NCBI RefSeq assembly: GCF_000975265.2
Contig: NZ_CP083405.1
Location: 3,038,001 to 3,102,000, forward strand
Reading direction: 5' to 3'
Source of the DNA: Mycobacterium lepromatosis
GTDB lineage: Bacteria > Actinomycetota > Actinomycetes > Mycobacteriales > Mycobacteriaceae
Length of the DNA: 64,000 nt
Under the pieces are notes generated by a model. It was not told the DNA's origin, searched no databases, and was given only the letters and a program-made list of their open reading frames with translations. Below are positions 41,705 through 52,175 of this stretch, one piece after another. How positions within the stretch are numbered: the first letter of the stretch is position 1; each line of letters starts with the position of its first letter. The position numbers and the translations under genes were made by a program.

Positions 41705-43951
41705 GTGACGGCTCCGTTTGTGGAGGACACTAACCGTGAGTCCGTGCGACGTATTCAGCTGGATGTTGCAGGCATGTCGTGTGCGGCCTGTGCGAGCCGG
41801 GTCGAAACGAAGCTGAACAAGGTTCCCGGTGTCCGCGCATCAGTCAACTTCGCTACTCGAGTTGCGACCATCGATGCTGTCGACGTGGCGGTCGATGAGT
41901 TGCGCCAGGTGATTGAACAGGCTGGATATCGTGCGACTGCGCACACGGAGTCTGCCGTCGAGGCAACGGATCCTGACGCCGACTATGCCCGCAATCTGCT
42001 GCGAAGGCTCATTGTCGCGGCGCTGCTGTTCGTTCCGTTGGCCGATCTGTCGACCATGTTCGCGATTGTGCCGACGAACAGATTCTTCGGCTGGGAATAC
42101 CTGCTTATCGCGTTAGCAGCCCCGATTGTGACATGGGCCGCGTGGCCTTTCCACCGTGTTGCGCTGCGCAACGTGCGTCATCGGACAGCATCCATGGAAA
42201 CGTTGATTTCGGCTGGAATCGTAGCGGCCACCGGTTGGTCGCTGTCGACGATCTTCGTCGCCAAACAGCCCCAGCAGAATTACGGAATTTGGCAGACTAC
42301 GCTGCACAGCGACTCGATCTACTTTGAGGTTGCCGCGGGAGTCACCGTCTTTGTTCTTGCGGGTCGGTTCTTCGAGGCTCGCGCCAAATCCAAGGTCGGC
42401 AGTGCATTACGCGCGCTTGCTGCCCGGAGTGCCAAAAATGTGGCGGTCTTGCTGCCCAATGGGGCAGAGCTTGTGATACCGGCTGGAGAGCTCAAACGGC
42501 AACAGTACTTTGTGGTACGGCCCGGTGAGACCATTGCCGCCGACGGTGTGATCATCGATGGCACTGCAGCAATCGATATGAGCGCTATCACTGGCGAGGC
42601 CAGACCGGTACGCGCGTCGCCGGAGGCCAGCGTGGTGGGCGGCACCACGGTGCTCGACGGCCGCTTGGTGATCGAGGCCACCGCAGTCGGTGGCGATACC
42701 CAATTTGCGTCGATGATCCGTCTCGTCGAGGACGCACAGGTGCAGAAGGCTCGCGCGCAGCACCTCGCCGATCGCATCGCGGCCGTGTTCGTGCCGATGG
42801 TTTTTGTCATCGCAGGATTGGCGGGTGTCGCTTGGCTGTTGGCTGGAGCCAGCCCGGATCGCGCTTTCTCTGTGGTGCTCGGGGTCTTGGTGATCGCATG
42901 TCCATGTACGCTCGGGCTTGCTACCCCCACCGCTATGATGGTCGCCTCCGGAAGAGGCGCTCAATTGGGGATTTTCATCAAAGGTTACCGAGCTCTGGAA
43001 ACCATCCACGCGATTGACACTGTGGTATTCGACAAGACCGGCACGTTGACATTTGGGCAGCTGCGCGTTAGCACGGTAACGTCAACCGGCGGGTGGGGTT
43101 CTGGGGAAGTTCTGGCGCTCGCCTCCGCAGTCGAAGCGGCCTCTGAGCATGCGGTGGCAACGGCTATCATGGCCGCTTATTCAGATCCACGTCCGGTTGC
43201 CGACTTCATGGCGTTTGCTGGATGCGGTGTATCGGGAGTTGTCGCTGAGCACTATGTCAAAATTGGCAAGCCGTCCTGGGTAACCCGAAATGCACCATGC
43301 GACATCGTTCTCGAATCCGCACGAAGAGAAGGCGAATCACGCGGCGAGACAGTAGTTTTTGTATCGGTCGATGGTGTTGCATGCGGAGCTGTCGCGATCG
43401 CCGACACCGTCAAGGATTCAGCAGCCGACGCTGTCGCAGCACTGTGCAGCCGCGGGCTGCACATAATTTTGCTCACTGGTGACAATCAGGCTGCCGCGCG
43501 TGCGGTTGCAGCACAGGTAGGAATCGACACCGTTATCGCCGATATGCTGCCCGAAGCTAAGGTTGACTTTATTCAACGACTGCGTGATCAGGGGCACACC
43601 GTCGCTATGGTCGGAGACGGCATCAACGACGGCCCTGCCTTGGCATGTGCCGATTTAGGCTTGGCGGTGGGGCGCGGTACTGATGTCGCGATCGGCGCCG
43701 CCGATCTCATTCTGGTCCGCGACAGCCTGGGTGTTGTTCCGGCGGCATTGGATCTGGCACGTGCTACCATGCGGACAATTCGGACTAACATGATTTGGGC
43801 GTTCGGATACAATGTTGCTGCAATCCCCATCGCCTCCAGTGGCCTGCTCAATCCTCTGATCGCCGGTGCTGCCATGGCTTTTTCATCGTTTTTTGTGGTG
43901 TCAAACAGCTTGCGGCTAAGCAATTTTTGTCCTTCCCGCACGTCAGTCTGA
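41705..43951 (+). CDS. ctpB: Cation-transporting P-type ATPase CtpB
   Basis: P1B-type ATPase of the copper-transporter group in the cytoplasmic membrane. I choose the GTG at 41705 ([10 protein letters not shown]), which has GAGGAG 4 nt upstream; an in-frame ATG at 41693 lacks one. Length about 748 aa, close to Mtb CtpB. N-terminal HMA domain with [20 protein letters not shown] (CxxC metal site), TGEARP dephosphorylation motif, transmembrane CPC ([13 protein letters not shown]), phosphorylation site [22 protein letters not shown], and hinge [15 protein letters not shown]. Intact. In Mtb, ctpB adjoins Rv0102 and the nrp operon; I recall links to copper supply. Confidence 0.95.
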   Translation: MTAPFVEDTNRESVRRIQLDVAGMSCAACASRVETKLNKVPGVRASVNFATRVATIDAVDVAVDELRQVIEQAGYRATAHTESAVEATDPDADYARNLLRRLIVAALLFVPLADLSTMFAIVPTNRFFGWEYLLIALAAPIVTWAAWPFHRVALRNVRHRTASMETLISAGIVAATGWSLSTIFVAKQPQQNYGIWQTTLHSDSIYFEVAAGVTVFVLAGRFFEARAKSKVGSALRALAARSAKNVAVLLPNGAELVIPAGELKRQQYFVVRPGETIAADGVIIDGTAAIDMSAITGEARPVRASPEASVVGGTTVLDGRLVIEATAVGGDTQFASMIRLVEDAQVQKARAQHLADRIAAVFVPMVFVIAGLAGVAWLLAGASPDRAFSVVLGVLVIACPCTLGLATPTAMMVASGRGAQLGIFIKGYRALETIHAIDTVVFDKTGTLTFGQLRVSTVTSTGGWGSGEVLALASAVEAASEHAVATAIMAAYSDPRPVADFMAFAGCGVSGVVAEHYVKIGKPSWVTRNAPCDIVLESARREGESRGETVVFVSVDGVACGAVAIADTVKDSAADAVAALCSRGLHIILLTGDNQAAARAVAAQVGIDTVIADMLPEAKVDFIQRLRDQGHTVAMVGDGINDGPALACADLGLAVGRGTDVAIGAADLILVRDSLGVVPAALDLARATMRTIRTNMIWAFGYNVAAIPIASSGLLNPLIAGAAMAFSSFFVVSNSLRLSNFCPSRTSV

Positions 43952-44219
43952 ACAGGCGTCTTTTATCAAGGGACCCCACTGCCAGAGATGCGTAGCAACC
44001 GTTACCCATGCCTTGATCGTCTCGACCATAAGGATTTGCACCGATATCGAGCTAACCAGCAATTTTTCGATAGTTGGCTAAAGTTAGCTGTAGGGGCTGC
44101 GCGATCGCTTTTGCAGCGCAGACTCTCCCCGCTGCAAGCGGTAGCAATCTTTGCTTTCGTGATGGTCACAGTGCGAAGTAAAGACTTTGACTATAAACTC
44201 CTTTATTTACTTCGGTCGG
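43952..44219. other. Spacer after ctpB
   Basis: A plus frame at 43988-44239 is open but shows no family features. It is probably eroded 5' sequence of the following relic or spacer. Confidence 0.35.
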
Positions 44220-44846
44220 GTCATGCCGGGGTCTGCTGATTATCGTTATGCGGTGGAAAGTTTGAAGTCGCTGTTGGTGCGCTAGGACCTGCTGGTGGTA
44301 CCCGGTTCCCGGGATAGTTTGGCTGCCAGAATTTTTCAGTGGTCCGGTTTTTGTGTGGTGTAGGTGCCGATGACCGCTGATGCTTACATCGGCTACGGCA
44401 ACCGCGACAATGTCGCGTGTACTGTGTGGGAGTACGGAGCCAGTGACGTGGCCGGGATTCCATCTGGAGGATCAGGTCTTCCCTAAGCTGTGCGGTGCAA
44501 TGGGTGGAATCGAGTTGATCTTCGCTGAAGGTCACGCCACCAAGATTCAGGCCGTGAACGCCGCGCGTAGTAGTGCCGAGCTTCTTGATAACTTGGTCGC
44601 ATCAATGCCCGGTTGAACAGCGGGTTTGACAAGGCTCTGCCCCCGAGCCCGCTACTACGCTTACACTGGGGCGACCTGATCGTGATCGAGATGCTACAAA
44701 CGCCGAAAGAGATCGAAACCTCGCAGTTCAGGTTATTGATGCGCCTATATACATGTTTAACGCAGGTCGCCTGCGAAACGTCTGAACTAACGTCACGTCA
44801 GTTCGTTGACCTCAGTGCCAAAGTAGTTTGGTCTACCCGCTGGTAG
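44220..44846 (+). pseudogene. Isocitrate lyase/PEP mutase-family pseudogene
   Basis: Reads as a degraded member of the PEP mutase/methylisocitrate lyase superfamily: ADAYIGYGNRDNVACTVWEY near 44370-44430, GFHLEDQVFPKLCGAMGGIE near 44453-44515 (the HLEDQxxPKxCGH-type catalytic loop, His lost), and ATKIQAVNAARSSAELLDNL near 44535-44600. A C-terminal part is near 44700-44846. Frame breaks and the loss of the substrate-binding His indicate a pseudogene. It is distinct from aceA at the right end of the window. Confidence 0.68.
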
Positions 44847-44869
44847 CTATCCTCGTTTATGCCGCCCTA

Positions 44870-44914
44870 TGCGGGCGTGTTGCCCACCACTTCGTGGTGG
44901 GCAACACGCCCGCA
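44870..44914. terminator. Perfect 21-bp hairpin between convergent genes
   Basis: Two perfectly complementary 21-nt arms (44870-44890 and 44894-44914) are separated by a TTC loop. The stem is strongly GC-rich. It lies between a plus-strand relic downstream of ctpB and the minus-strand Rv0102-like gene, where a bidirectional terminator is expected. There is no long U-tract, which is common for mycobacterial hairpin terminators. Confidence 0.85.
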
Positions 44915-45021
44915 ACGTTTTAATCCGCAATCTTGGGCCTGACCGAGTCCAGTGACATCCTTGACAATAGCCACCACATACCTGGGCGTCGGGTCGCATC
45001 ATCGACAACGGGTGGTTTTGT

Positions 45022-47001
45022 CTATCGACGCATCCGGGACAACTCCCGTAGCATCGCGTTGTATGCATCTAGGTCGTCATCGGCGTAGCTGTTGTCCGCA
45101 TGCCGGTCCTCGCGGACGGCGACTCTGTGGTCCTGACGCGCCCACTGGGCCATCAGCGCCACTATGACGATGACTACAGGTAATTCTGTTGCGCCCCAGG
45201 CGATTGCTCCACCTATATGCTGGTCGGCGTCAATACTTGTCAGCCAGGGCAAATTGACAGAGCGGTAGAATTCGGCACCGATTGCCGATGTCATTGTCAT
45301 CAAAGCGATCCCGAAGAAGGCGTGGAATGGCATCATTGCAAACAACAATCCGATTCGTGCCAGGTATGGGAGTCGTCGCGGCCCTGGATCGATACCAATG
45401 ATTGCCCAGTAGAAGAGATATCCTACCAGCAAGAAGTGGATGGTCATGAATTCGTGGCCCCAGTGATAGCGAACCAGGGTATTGAACAGCGGTGTGAAGT
45501 AAACGATGTACGGTGACCCCACGAACCCGATGAAGGTCGTGATCGGGTGGGAAAGAAAGGCCGTAACGGAAGAGTGCATTAGCCATGCTAGCCATTCACG
45601 CGGTCCGGGTTGTTGTCCATCACCAGCCGCGGACAAAGCACGAAGTGCCAAGGTGACTGGCCCGCCCAGAACAAGGAGGATGGGGATGAACATATTCAAC
45701 GTCATATGTTCGGCCATGTGCACGCTGAACATTGCCGAACCGTAAGTTCGCACACCTGAGCTGCTGGTGAATATCAGTGCGATACACCCGGTCAACCACG
45801 CCACCAGTCTCCCCACTGGCCAGGCGTTGCCTGCACGCCGCACACGGACAAAGCCCGCTATATATCCGATTCCGAGGGCGATGGCAGCAGTTCCGACGAG
45901 GCTGTCGAATCGCCACACGGTGAGAAATCTAACAATGTTAGGTGGCTGCGGCAGCTCGTAGCCCAGAAAAACGTCCCAGGCTGTGAACCTGTGGGTGAGG
46001 AATCGCGGCGCAGTTTGAACAGACATCGCCGCCGTCGCCGCCGTGACTGCCATCATGGCCAGCGCGGTAAGACGTGTCTGGTGATCGGAGTACGGCCGAC
46101 CCACGATCAACGCCCAGCAGTCAGACAAGCACACCAGAGTCACCAGCACTCCGGCCACCAGGCCGAGGCGACCGAAGTCCGAACCGGTCATCGCCGCGCC
46201 CGGGCTAAGTAGATAGGCCAGCTCGGCTCCATATGCTAGCGCGAGCACTCCACATAAAACCTGAACAATCAGCACAGCGCGGCTTGGTGTTACCCCCGTC
46301 ATCGCCGCGGTAATCTTGAGTCCGCTTAATGCGGCAACGGCGAGCGCGAAGGCAATCACAGCGCTGGTGGCGTAGTCATGGTCCGGTCCCTGCTCGGCGT
46401 TACCGGTCACCGCGGTCGCGATAACACCAATCACTGTGGGGATCAGCAGCACAAAGTGGTCGGAACATCGGATGATCACGCGTAGCGTCAACGTAACAAG
46501 CAACGCACAGATCGCCACAACGATCCACGCCCGTGAGGTCTCTGAAGCTGCAATGGCATTGGATAGTTTTGCGCCAGTTCGAAGCTCCGCCAGCGTCACA
46601 CCGGAGTCGTTAGCAGCCTGAACCACCACCATCGCCAGTGCAAACGCCAGCCAGCCGATGGAAACACGCTCTTCAGCAAGGTGAATCCGAAACGCCTGAG
46701 CATCGATCAAGCCGTCTGCTTGCGGCCAGACCGTCATCACGAAGTAAATCAATGTTCCAAGACACAGCGCACTTGACAGCAACGCGCCGAAGTACCCCAC
46801 GGGTTCGGCAACGCCGATGAAACTGCCGGGATCCGGATTGCCGACAGCGCCGTAGCGGTCAGCTCGCGAAAACAGCCCGTAGGCGGCAATGGCGACCACG
46901 TTACCCAGCAGGCCAGCCACCATCAGTGTGGTTCTCAAGGAGATCAGCGAGGGAATCCGTACAGGTGACGTCGCCGTTCCAGTCGGCTCGTCAGTCTGCA
47001 T
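45022..47001 (-). CDS. CopD/CtaG-like integral membrane protein (Rv0102)
   Basis: A 659-aa polytopic membrane protein. The N-terminal half has about eight or nine helices and resembles CopD-like copper resistance domains. The C-terminal half resembles the caa3-type CtaG (cytochrome oxidase assembly) domain, with [20 protein letters not shown] near residue 430, [20 protein letters not shown] near 475, [20 protein letters not shown] near 510 and [20 protein letters not shown] near 600. Several conserved His and Met residues suggest copper binding. The place between ctpB and nrp is as in Mtb (Rv0102). Intact. A role in copper handling is inference from domains and context. Confidence 0.88.
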   Translation of the reverse strand: MQTDEPTGTATSPVRIPSLISLRTTLMVAGLLGNVVAIAAYGLFSRADRYGAVGNPDPGSFIGVAEPVGYFGALLSSALCLGTLIYFVMTVWPQADGLIDAQAFRIHLAEERVSIGWLAFALAMVVVQAANDSGVTLAELRTGAKLSNAIAASETSRAWIVVAICALLVTLTLRVIIRCSDHFVLLIPTVIGVIATAVTGNAEQGPDHDYATSAVIAFALAVAALSGLKITAAMTGVTPSRAVLIVQVLCGVLALAYGAELAYLLSPGAAMTGSDFGRLGLVAGVLVTLVCLSDCWALIVGRPYSDHQTRLTALAMMAVTAATAAMSVQTAPRFLTHRFTAWDVFLGYELPQPPNIVRFLTVWRFDSLVGTAAIALGIGYIAGFVRVRRAGNAWPVGRLVAWLTGCIALIFTSSSGVRTYGSAMFSVHMAEHMTLNMFIPILLVLGGPVTLALRALSAAGDGQQPGPREWLAWLMHSSVTAFLSHPITTFIGFVGSPYIVYFTPLFNTLVRYHWGHEFMTIHFLLVGYLFYWAIIGIDPGPRRLPYLARIGLLFAMMPFHAFFGIALMTMTSAIGAEFYRSVNLPWLTSIDADQHIGGAIAWGATELPVVIVIVALMAQWARQDHRVAVREDRHADNSYADDDLDAYNAMLRELSRMRR

Positions 47002-47116
47002 TGCTCGAGCTTACGGACGTTAGCGGCAGACCACGTAAGTGGTCGGCAAGCGTCGGTTGGTCAACGCCAGCTTACAGTAGCCAGATGTCTCCCCCGAAAG
47101 ACGACACCTCGTATAA

Positions 47117-47723
47117 TTGATGACTTGCTGCTGCGTTGGGTTGTCACCGGGCTGTTCGTGCTGAGCGCTGCCGCATGCGGCTTCGCATGTTTGGCCTGCC
47201 GCCGACCGTGGACGTTGGTTCCGAGCAACGGACTGCATTTTGCGATGACAGTGATGGCCTGGTCACGGGGTGCTCACCTACCAACGACAGGGGCCGTGGT
47301 GTTTTGCGGGCTAGCTGGGCATGGTTTATACTATTAGCTACCGTTTCGCCCCGAAGGATCGTCGAACAGGCGGCATATGCATATCCGGCTCTCGTGATGC
47401 TGGCGATGGTCTGGATGTACGTCATCATGGACAGTCGTTTTCACGGCGGCTGTTGGGCCACCGGCCATCACACATTGCTTCATATGTCGATGCCGGGCAT
47501 GGCCATGACTACAGCGGTGGTGCCGGCAAGCGGAATAATGGATCATTACTCTACACTGCCTCTGGTTCGTGTTCTTCTGTATCGTGACGGTTTTCTGGAC
47601 ATACCGCTCTTTCGCAACGCCCCGAAAGAGCGCAGGCTTCAGTCGGTATCGTTCGCTGTATCACGCAGGTCAAGCTATGATGTCGACCGGGATGGCTATT
47701 ATGTTCGGTGCTCTGCTGTTTAA
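47117..47723 (+). pseudogene. DUF5134-family membrane protein pseudogene
   Basis: Segments in several frames follow the DUF5134 layout: LLLRWVVTGLFVLSAAACGF near 47127, RRPWTLVPSNGLHFAMTVMA near 47200-47262, LVMLAMVWMYVIMDSRFHG near 47388-47445, HMSMPGMAMTTAVVPASGIM near 47482-47540 (a Met/His-rich loop) and a final transmembrane part near 47640-47720. Frames break near 47270, 47330 and 47550. The Met-rich loop suggests metal contact, but the gene is dead. It converges on nrp. Confidence 0.7.
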
Positions 47724-47736
47724 TGTTTAACAGCTG

Positions 47737-50700
47737 CTATCTATCAGCATATTTCAGTGGCTGTGAACATTCGTGTGCTATCAGGGCCCGAATCGACTCT
47801 GGTGGTGCGGCAAGCTCGGCGACGGACTCGATGCCGAGGGCCATGGTCGGATAGTCTGCGTAGGATCGCATCTCGAACATCATGCCCAAGGTGAACCATG
47901 CATCGATAACCGACCATCTTCGTGGATTTCTCTTCGCCCAGTCACTTTGATCCAGTCGATACTTCCACTCCGCCATATCGAGTTCATCGCTAGCGAACTC
48001 ACTGACAAAATCCGTGTATGCTACCGCCTCGCCGCGTACCACGGAAATTCCGCGCCCCAGCTCCTCCGATCTAGTTAACGCTGGCACCACGCCCAAGATC
48101 GCCTTCGCCGCGGCTCGGCCGGTAGTGACTTCTTCCATCACTGATGTGGCAGGGTAGGCGCGCAACGCAATACAGGCATCAACAATCGAGAGTAGAATGT
48201 CAGCGGAATTGCGTAATTGATAGTTTTCGCCAAGTACCCGGGGCAGGCGCACGATGGTGAAATCGAGCGCAGGTGGTGATCCGGCAACGACTAACTCCGC
48301 GAGTGACTTAGATGCCGCATACGGATAAGGCGTTTCACGGGGATCGGTGACCCGAGGCACAGTGACATCCGCATTGACGACGAACGACGACAAATGCACC
48401 AACCTGGTATTATGCCTGGCGCATGTCTCGACGATCGTGGAAACCAGCTCTATGTTGGCCAACCGCAGTTCACGGTATGGCACCAGCATGTTGGTGTTGC
48501 CGACACCATTCACCAGGGTCCCGGCGTCGGTGTCGCGTATCAGTACCTCCAGTTCTGCAGGGCCACTCTCATAAGAGATATGTTCGATCCGTACCCCCTC
48601 AACTCCTTGCAGCGCTGTCCACGGATCGTCTTCGGGGAGCCTCGCTCTCGTAGCCAAGACCACCTCGGGATACAACACTCCTGACCGTCTTAGGTCGAGG
48701 ACCGCTTGGGCAAAGCCAGTGCCCAAAATTCCCGATGCGCCCAACACGATGATAGCGCGCTTTTGGCTGCTATTCCGGGGCTGTTTGACGCTGAACTCCG
48801 TGGCGTTTCGTTGCCTGCATAGTGAAGCAAGATCGCGTTCTATCTCGGCAGCGGTGCCGACATCCATCCATCCATTGGCTGTCTGCGCGGCAGTCAGGTT
48901 GGCGGCGGTATCGGCGCTGATTAGATCCAGAAGCGAGAGGTGCCGACCCAGATGTTTACGAGTGTCCGGAAGTATTCTGATGAGATCCACTGAGCCAATC
49001 CCCTCATCGAGTAGCGATGAGTCCGGTCGGATAGCTCTGCCTAGGTACCGACTCCAGATTTCCGCGAGACCGGCTGCTCCCTCACCCGATCCGGCAGAGT
49101 TTCGCACAGAGTCGACAAGTTGTGGCATCGTCAGCAGGTTATCGCGGTCAATTTTCCCGTTCGACTTCCGCGGAATACACGGCACGCCGACCACGAAAAA
49201 CGAGGACACTCCCAAGCTCGTAAGAATTAGTCTGCTCCGTGTCTCTGCCGCAGCATCGTCGGCACCTTCGCGGGTCCGCTTCGTCTCCAACCACACTCCG
49301 AGACGACCGTTGTAAACTTCAACAGCAATATCAGAGACGGTAGGGTCCGCAGAGATGCGCCGAATTAACTCGGCGGTATCGACGCGCTTGCCGGAGATTT
49401 TGACGACGGAGTCTTTGCGTCCGGAGAACACCGGAAAACCCTCGTCATCGAGAATCACACAGTCGGCAGTAGCAAACGCTCGACGGCACGAGCCGTCCGT
49501 GGTGGTTACCGTGCCGAAGTTGCGGCTGTCGATCCCGAGATAGCCAACAGAGACTAAATCACCAACGATGACGAGTTCGCCGAAGGCGATGAAGACCGTG
49601 TTGGGCACTATCGGCCGGCCCAGCCTGAGGCGAGTGTCACTCGCGACGGTCATCGGAGCGCAGACGAGCGGCAAATACGTTACAACGACCGTAGTCTCTG
49701 TCGGACCATAGGTCGATACAAGTGAAATACCTTGTGAAGCAAAGGAATCAATCCACTTGTCGACAGCACAGGAACGAACTGCTTCACCGCCAATGACGAT
49801 CTGGCGAAGGCAAGAACGGCTGATCTCGTCAATCGCGTCGCTGTTGTCGCATAGCAAATGCCACACTGCGGTCGGTAGATCGATAACTGTTGCCCTCTGC
49901 ACGAAGAGATCTCGTGCGAGTTCTGCCAGGTCACCCATTTTCATGGCGGTGGATCGGACCAACGTCGATCCACAGATCGCGCCACCAAAGATCTCCTCGA
50001 CACTGATGTCCGATGTCAATGGCGCGCACTGGAGGATGGTGTCGTGTGTTCCCCACCCATAGGCGTTTCTCACCGCGTCACAAAAGAGCGCAAGCGACCC
50101 GTGTGAAATTTGGACAAGCTTGGGCTGCCCGGTTGAACCTGATGTCGGCATGATGTACGCGGTTTTGTCGGCAAGTGAAATATCTTGTTTTGCTTGCTTA
50201 ATACGCTTTTCTGCGAACCTACGTTGCTCGTCATCCAGGTCCACCTCGAGGTGGGTAGCAGCTACATTGATCACGCGGGCCGAAACACCACCACCGTGGT
50301 CGGTAATCGCCTTTGCCCGCAAGGGAACCTCGTCGAGAGTGTCGCAGACACTGTAGCCGCAGCCTGCAAGGTGGCACGCGATCAAGAGGTCGATGGTCTT
50401 GTCCGTGTTGTCGTCAGTGAACACTAGCACATCACCTGGCAAGACGTTGTCCCGTACCAGCCGGGCAACCCATGGATGGACGTAGCGACGTCTGTCAACA
50501 GCCAGGTGAACGCTTCCCCCAGGGTCCAGAAACCATGCTGGCGCTATTGGTTGCGTTGTCTGGGTGACTTCATTGCCTAGGCAGCGGGCACCGTCCGAAC
50601 TGATCCCAAACCACTCGTTGACAATCATGGCGATCGGCTGATCCCACGCCGCTACCATCAATTCCAACGCCGCAGCGATTCGTTTTGCGACACGGGTGCA

Positions 50701-51942
50701 TGACTTTCCCTGGGGCAGATCTACTCTATTCCAGATCGACAGTTCAAGTGTGCGCTCGTCTTTGTCCAGAACACAAGCCACGGTCATGCCCTCGACAGGA
50801 CCAATATCCGTCACCGTCGGTACTTCCAACAAGAAACGGCGAAGGCCGGGCGCGCATGGCTCGCGTATGAAATTGAGTGTCAATGCTTCAAGGTGACGAG
50901 TCTGGTTGAGCGCCAAATACATTCGTCGGTACTGTTCCTCGCGAAGCCAGCGGAGTCTAATTGCCTTGACATAGGATCGGTCAAGTGTTCGGACGACATC
51001 TTGCACCGACGCAAATGGAGGAAATCGGATCGAGTGTGCAACCGAATTGACCAGGCATGTAGCAACATCCAGATTGGGCTCCCCGAAGCGGTTGTCCACA
51101 GTGTGAACCAGCAGGGTCTCGGTGCTCTGCCTAAGGCTAGCGTCCACTGCTACTGTCGCCGCAGCCACCAATATGTTGAGTGGGATCTTTTTAGCCTCTG
51201 ACAAGGCGATAATTTCATCAAATGCTTTGCCGAAGAGTAGTATTGATTCGTAAAGAACTCCCAGGGCAGCGGTCCCGGAGGCGTCGTTTGAAACTTGACT
51301 ATACCCACCGTTACGCACTTCTTCGGCCAGCTCACGTTGCACGACATTGGCCAGACGCTGTAGCGATTCCTCCACCCTGGTCGCCTCACGACGGTGTGCT
51401 TCCGCAAGCTTGGCCAGAGCTTGGCGGATACCAGGGATCTCGACCCGATTATCAGTGTCAAGGTGATGTGCCAAATCGGCCTCAATGATTCTAATCGCGC
51501 CGCCATCAAACAGGATGTGATGGGTGAAGACATCGAGGCGTGCCACAAAGCCGCTCTCGTCGGTCCGCACGGTGTACCGCACGAGTGGCTTGGCGAGGAT
51601 GTCAGGAGACCAAGCGCGCATCAGATCGTAGTCACGCCGGTCTGTCCGCGATTGTTCGTCGGACCGCACACGCACGATGTCGCCGAACTGCAACCGCGGC
51701 ACGAGATCCGGATAGTCACCCTCCGTTGAGGGTGACTCAAGAACGCAAAGTTGCAAAGGGTTTTTGAGGATCGTTGCTTCAAGTGCCGCCAGGAATCCCG
51801 ACAGCTCCAGCTGGTGGAATCGATAGCTTTTGCCGATAAAATACAAGGCGGGATCGTTGTCCTGTAATACCCCGTTGTAAATGTTCTGCTGAGATCGACT
51901 CAAGGGAACACGATCAACGCGAGGTGTGTTTGGCGCTGTCAC
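47737..51942 (-). CDS. nrp: Single-module non-ribosomal peptide synthetase Nrp
   Basis: A 1401-aa multidomain enzyme. The condensation-like domain (residues about 10-440) has the catalytic THHILFDGG at 140-148. The adenylation domain (about 470-935) has YIMPTSGSTGQPKLVQISHG near 597, STYGPTETTVV, GRKDSVVKISGKRVD and the catalytic Lys in KSNGKIDRD near 927. The carrier domain has its phosphopantetheine Ser in DEGIGSVDL near 980. A terminal thioester-reductase domain has IVLGASGILGTGF near 1069 and the YAASKSLAE triad near 1208. It overlaps the ACP gene by 4 bp. By homology to ScoA/MmaA-type enzymes it assembles and reductively releases an isonitrile lipopeptide. Mtb Nrp has 2512 aa with two modules; here only one remains, with no frame break. 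Confidence 0.93.
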   Translation of the reverse strand: MTAPNTPRVDRVPLSRSQQNIYNGVLQDNDPALYFIGKSYRFHQLELSGFLAALEATILKNPLQLCVLESPSTEGDYPDLVPRLQFGDIVRVRSDEQSRTDRRDYDLMRAWSPDILAKPLVRYTVRTDESGFVARLDVFTHHILFDGGAIRIIEADLAHHLDTDNRVEIPGIRQALAKLAEAHRREATRVEESLQRLANVVQRELAEEVRNGGYSQVSNDASGTAALGVLYESILLFGKAFDEIIALSEAKKIPLNILVAAATVAVDASLRQSTETLLVHTVDNRFGEPNLDVATCLVNSVAHSIRFPPFASVQDVVRTLDRSYVKAIRLRWLREEQYRRMYLALNQTRHLEALTLNFIREPCAPGLRRFLLEVPTVTDIGPVEGMTVACVLDKDERTLELSIWNRVDLPQGKSCTRVAKRIAAALELMVAAWDQPIAMIVNEWFGISSDGARCLGNEVTQTTQPIAPAWFLDPGGSVHLAVDRRRYVHPWVARLVRDNVLPGDVLVFTDDNTDKTIDLLIACHLAGCGYSVCDTLDEVPLRAKAITDHGGGVSARVINVAATHLEVDLDDEQRRFAEKRIKQAKQDISLADKTAYIMPTSGSTGQPKLVQISHGSLALFCDAVRNAYGWGTHDTILQCAPLTSDISVEEIFGGAICGSTLVRSTAMKMGDLAELARDLFVQRATVIDLPTAVWHLLCDNSDAIDEISRSCLRQIVIGGEAVRSCAVDKWIDSFASQGISLVSTYGPTETTVVVTYLPLVCAPMTVASDTRLRLGRPIVPNTVFIAFGELVIVGDLVSVGYLGIDSRNFGTVTTTDGSCRRAFATADCVILDDEGFPVFSGRKDSVVKISGKRVDTAELIRRISADPTVSDIAVEVYNGRLGVWLETKRTREGADDAAAETRSRLILTSLGVSSFFVVGVPCIPRKSNGKIDRDNLLTMPQLVDSVRNSAGSGEGAAGLAEIWSRYLGRAIRPDSSLLDEGIGSVDLIRILPDTRKHLGRHLSLLDLISADTAANLTAAQTANGWMDVGTAAEIERDLASLCRQRNATEFSVKQPRNSSQKRAIIVLGASGILGTGFAQAVLDLRRSGVLYPEVVLATRARLPEDDPWTALQGVEGVRIEHISYESGPAELEVLIRDTDAGTLVNGVGNTNMLVPYRELRLANIELVSTIVETCARHNTRLVHLSSFVVNADVTVPRVTDPRETPYPYAASKSLAELVVAGSPPALDFTIVRLPRVLGENYQLRNSADILLSIVDACIALRAYPATSVMEEVTTGRAAAKAILGVVPALTRSEELGRGISVVRGEAVAYTDFVSEFASDELDMAEWKYRLDQSDWAKRNPRRWSVIDAWFTLGMMFEMRSYADYPTMALGIESVAELAAPPESIRALIAHECSQPLKYADR

Positions 51943-52175
51943 GTAGAACTCTCCAGCTGGCGAACCCAGCTCGCAATCGACAGGTTGTCCATTAATTTGG
52001 ATTGTATCTCAGCTTCCTGGCTCAGGCCGAGTTGCTTTATTAAGAGCGTGAACCGAACAGAGTCCAGTCCGAGGTCGCGAAGATCGGTTTCGTCGCCTTC
52101 AACCAGATCTGATTCTGCGACATACAACACCTCACAGACAGCCGTGAGAACCCTTTCCCGTACTGTCTCAGTCAC
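51939..52175 (-). CDS. Acyl carrier protein (Rv0100)
   Basis: A 78-aa carrier protein with the phosphopantetheine attachment site DLGLDSVRF (Ser39) and the usual four-helix pattern. It carries the fatty acyl chain loaded by FadD10 during isonitrile lipopeptide synthesis in related systems (ScoB role). Its start overlaps the fadD10 stop by 4 bp, and its stop overlaps the nrp start by 4 bp (ATGA arrangement), showing translational coupling. Confidence 0.93.
   Translation of the reverse strand: MTETVRERVLTAVCEVLYVAESDLVEGDETDLRDLGLDSVRFTLLIKQLGLSQEAEIQSKLMDNLSIASWVRQLESST

Noticed and set aside
42319-43009. Two overlapping minus-strand frames of about 200 codons
   Set aside because: Opposite ctpB in two different frames; typical shadow of a GC-rich gene.
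48719-49315. 198-codon plus-strand open frame
   Set aside because: Lies opposite the adenylation and carrier region of nrp and shows no domain.
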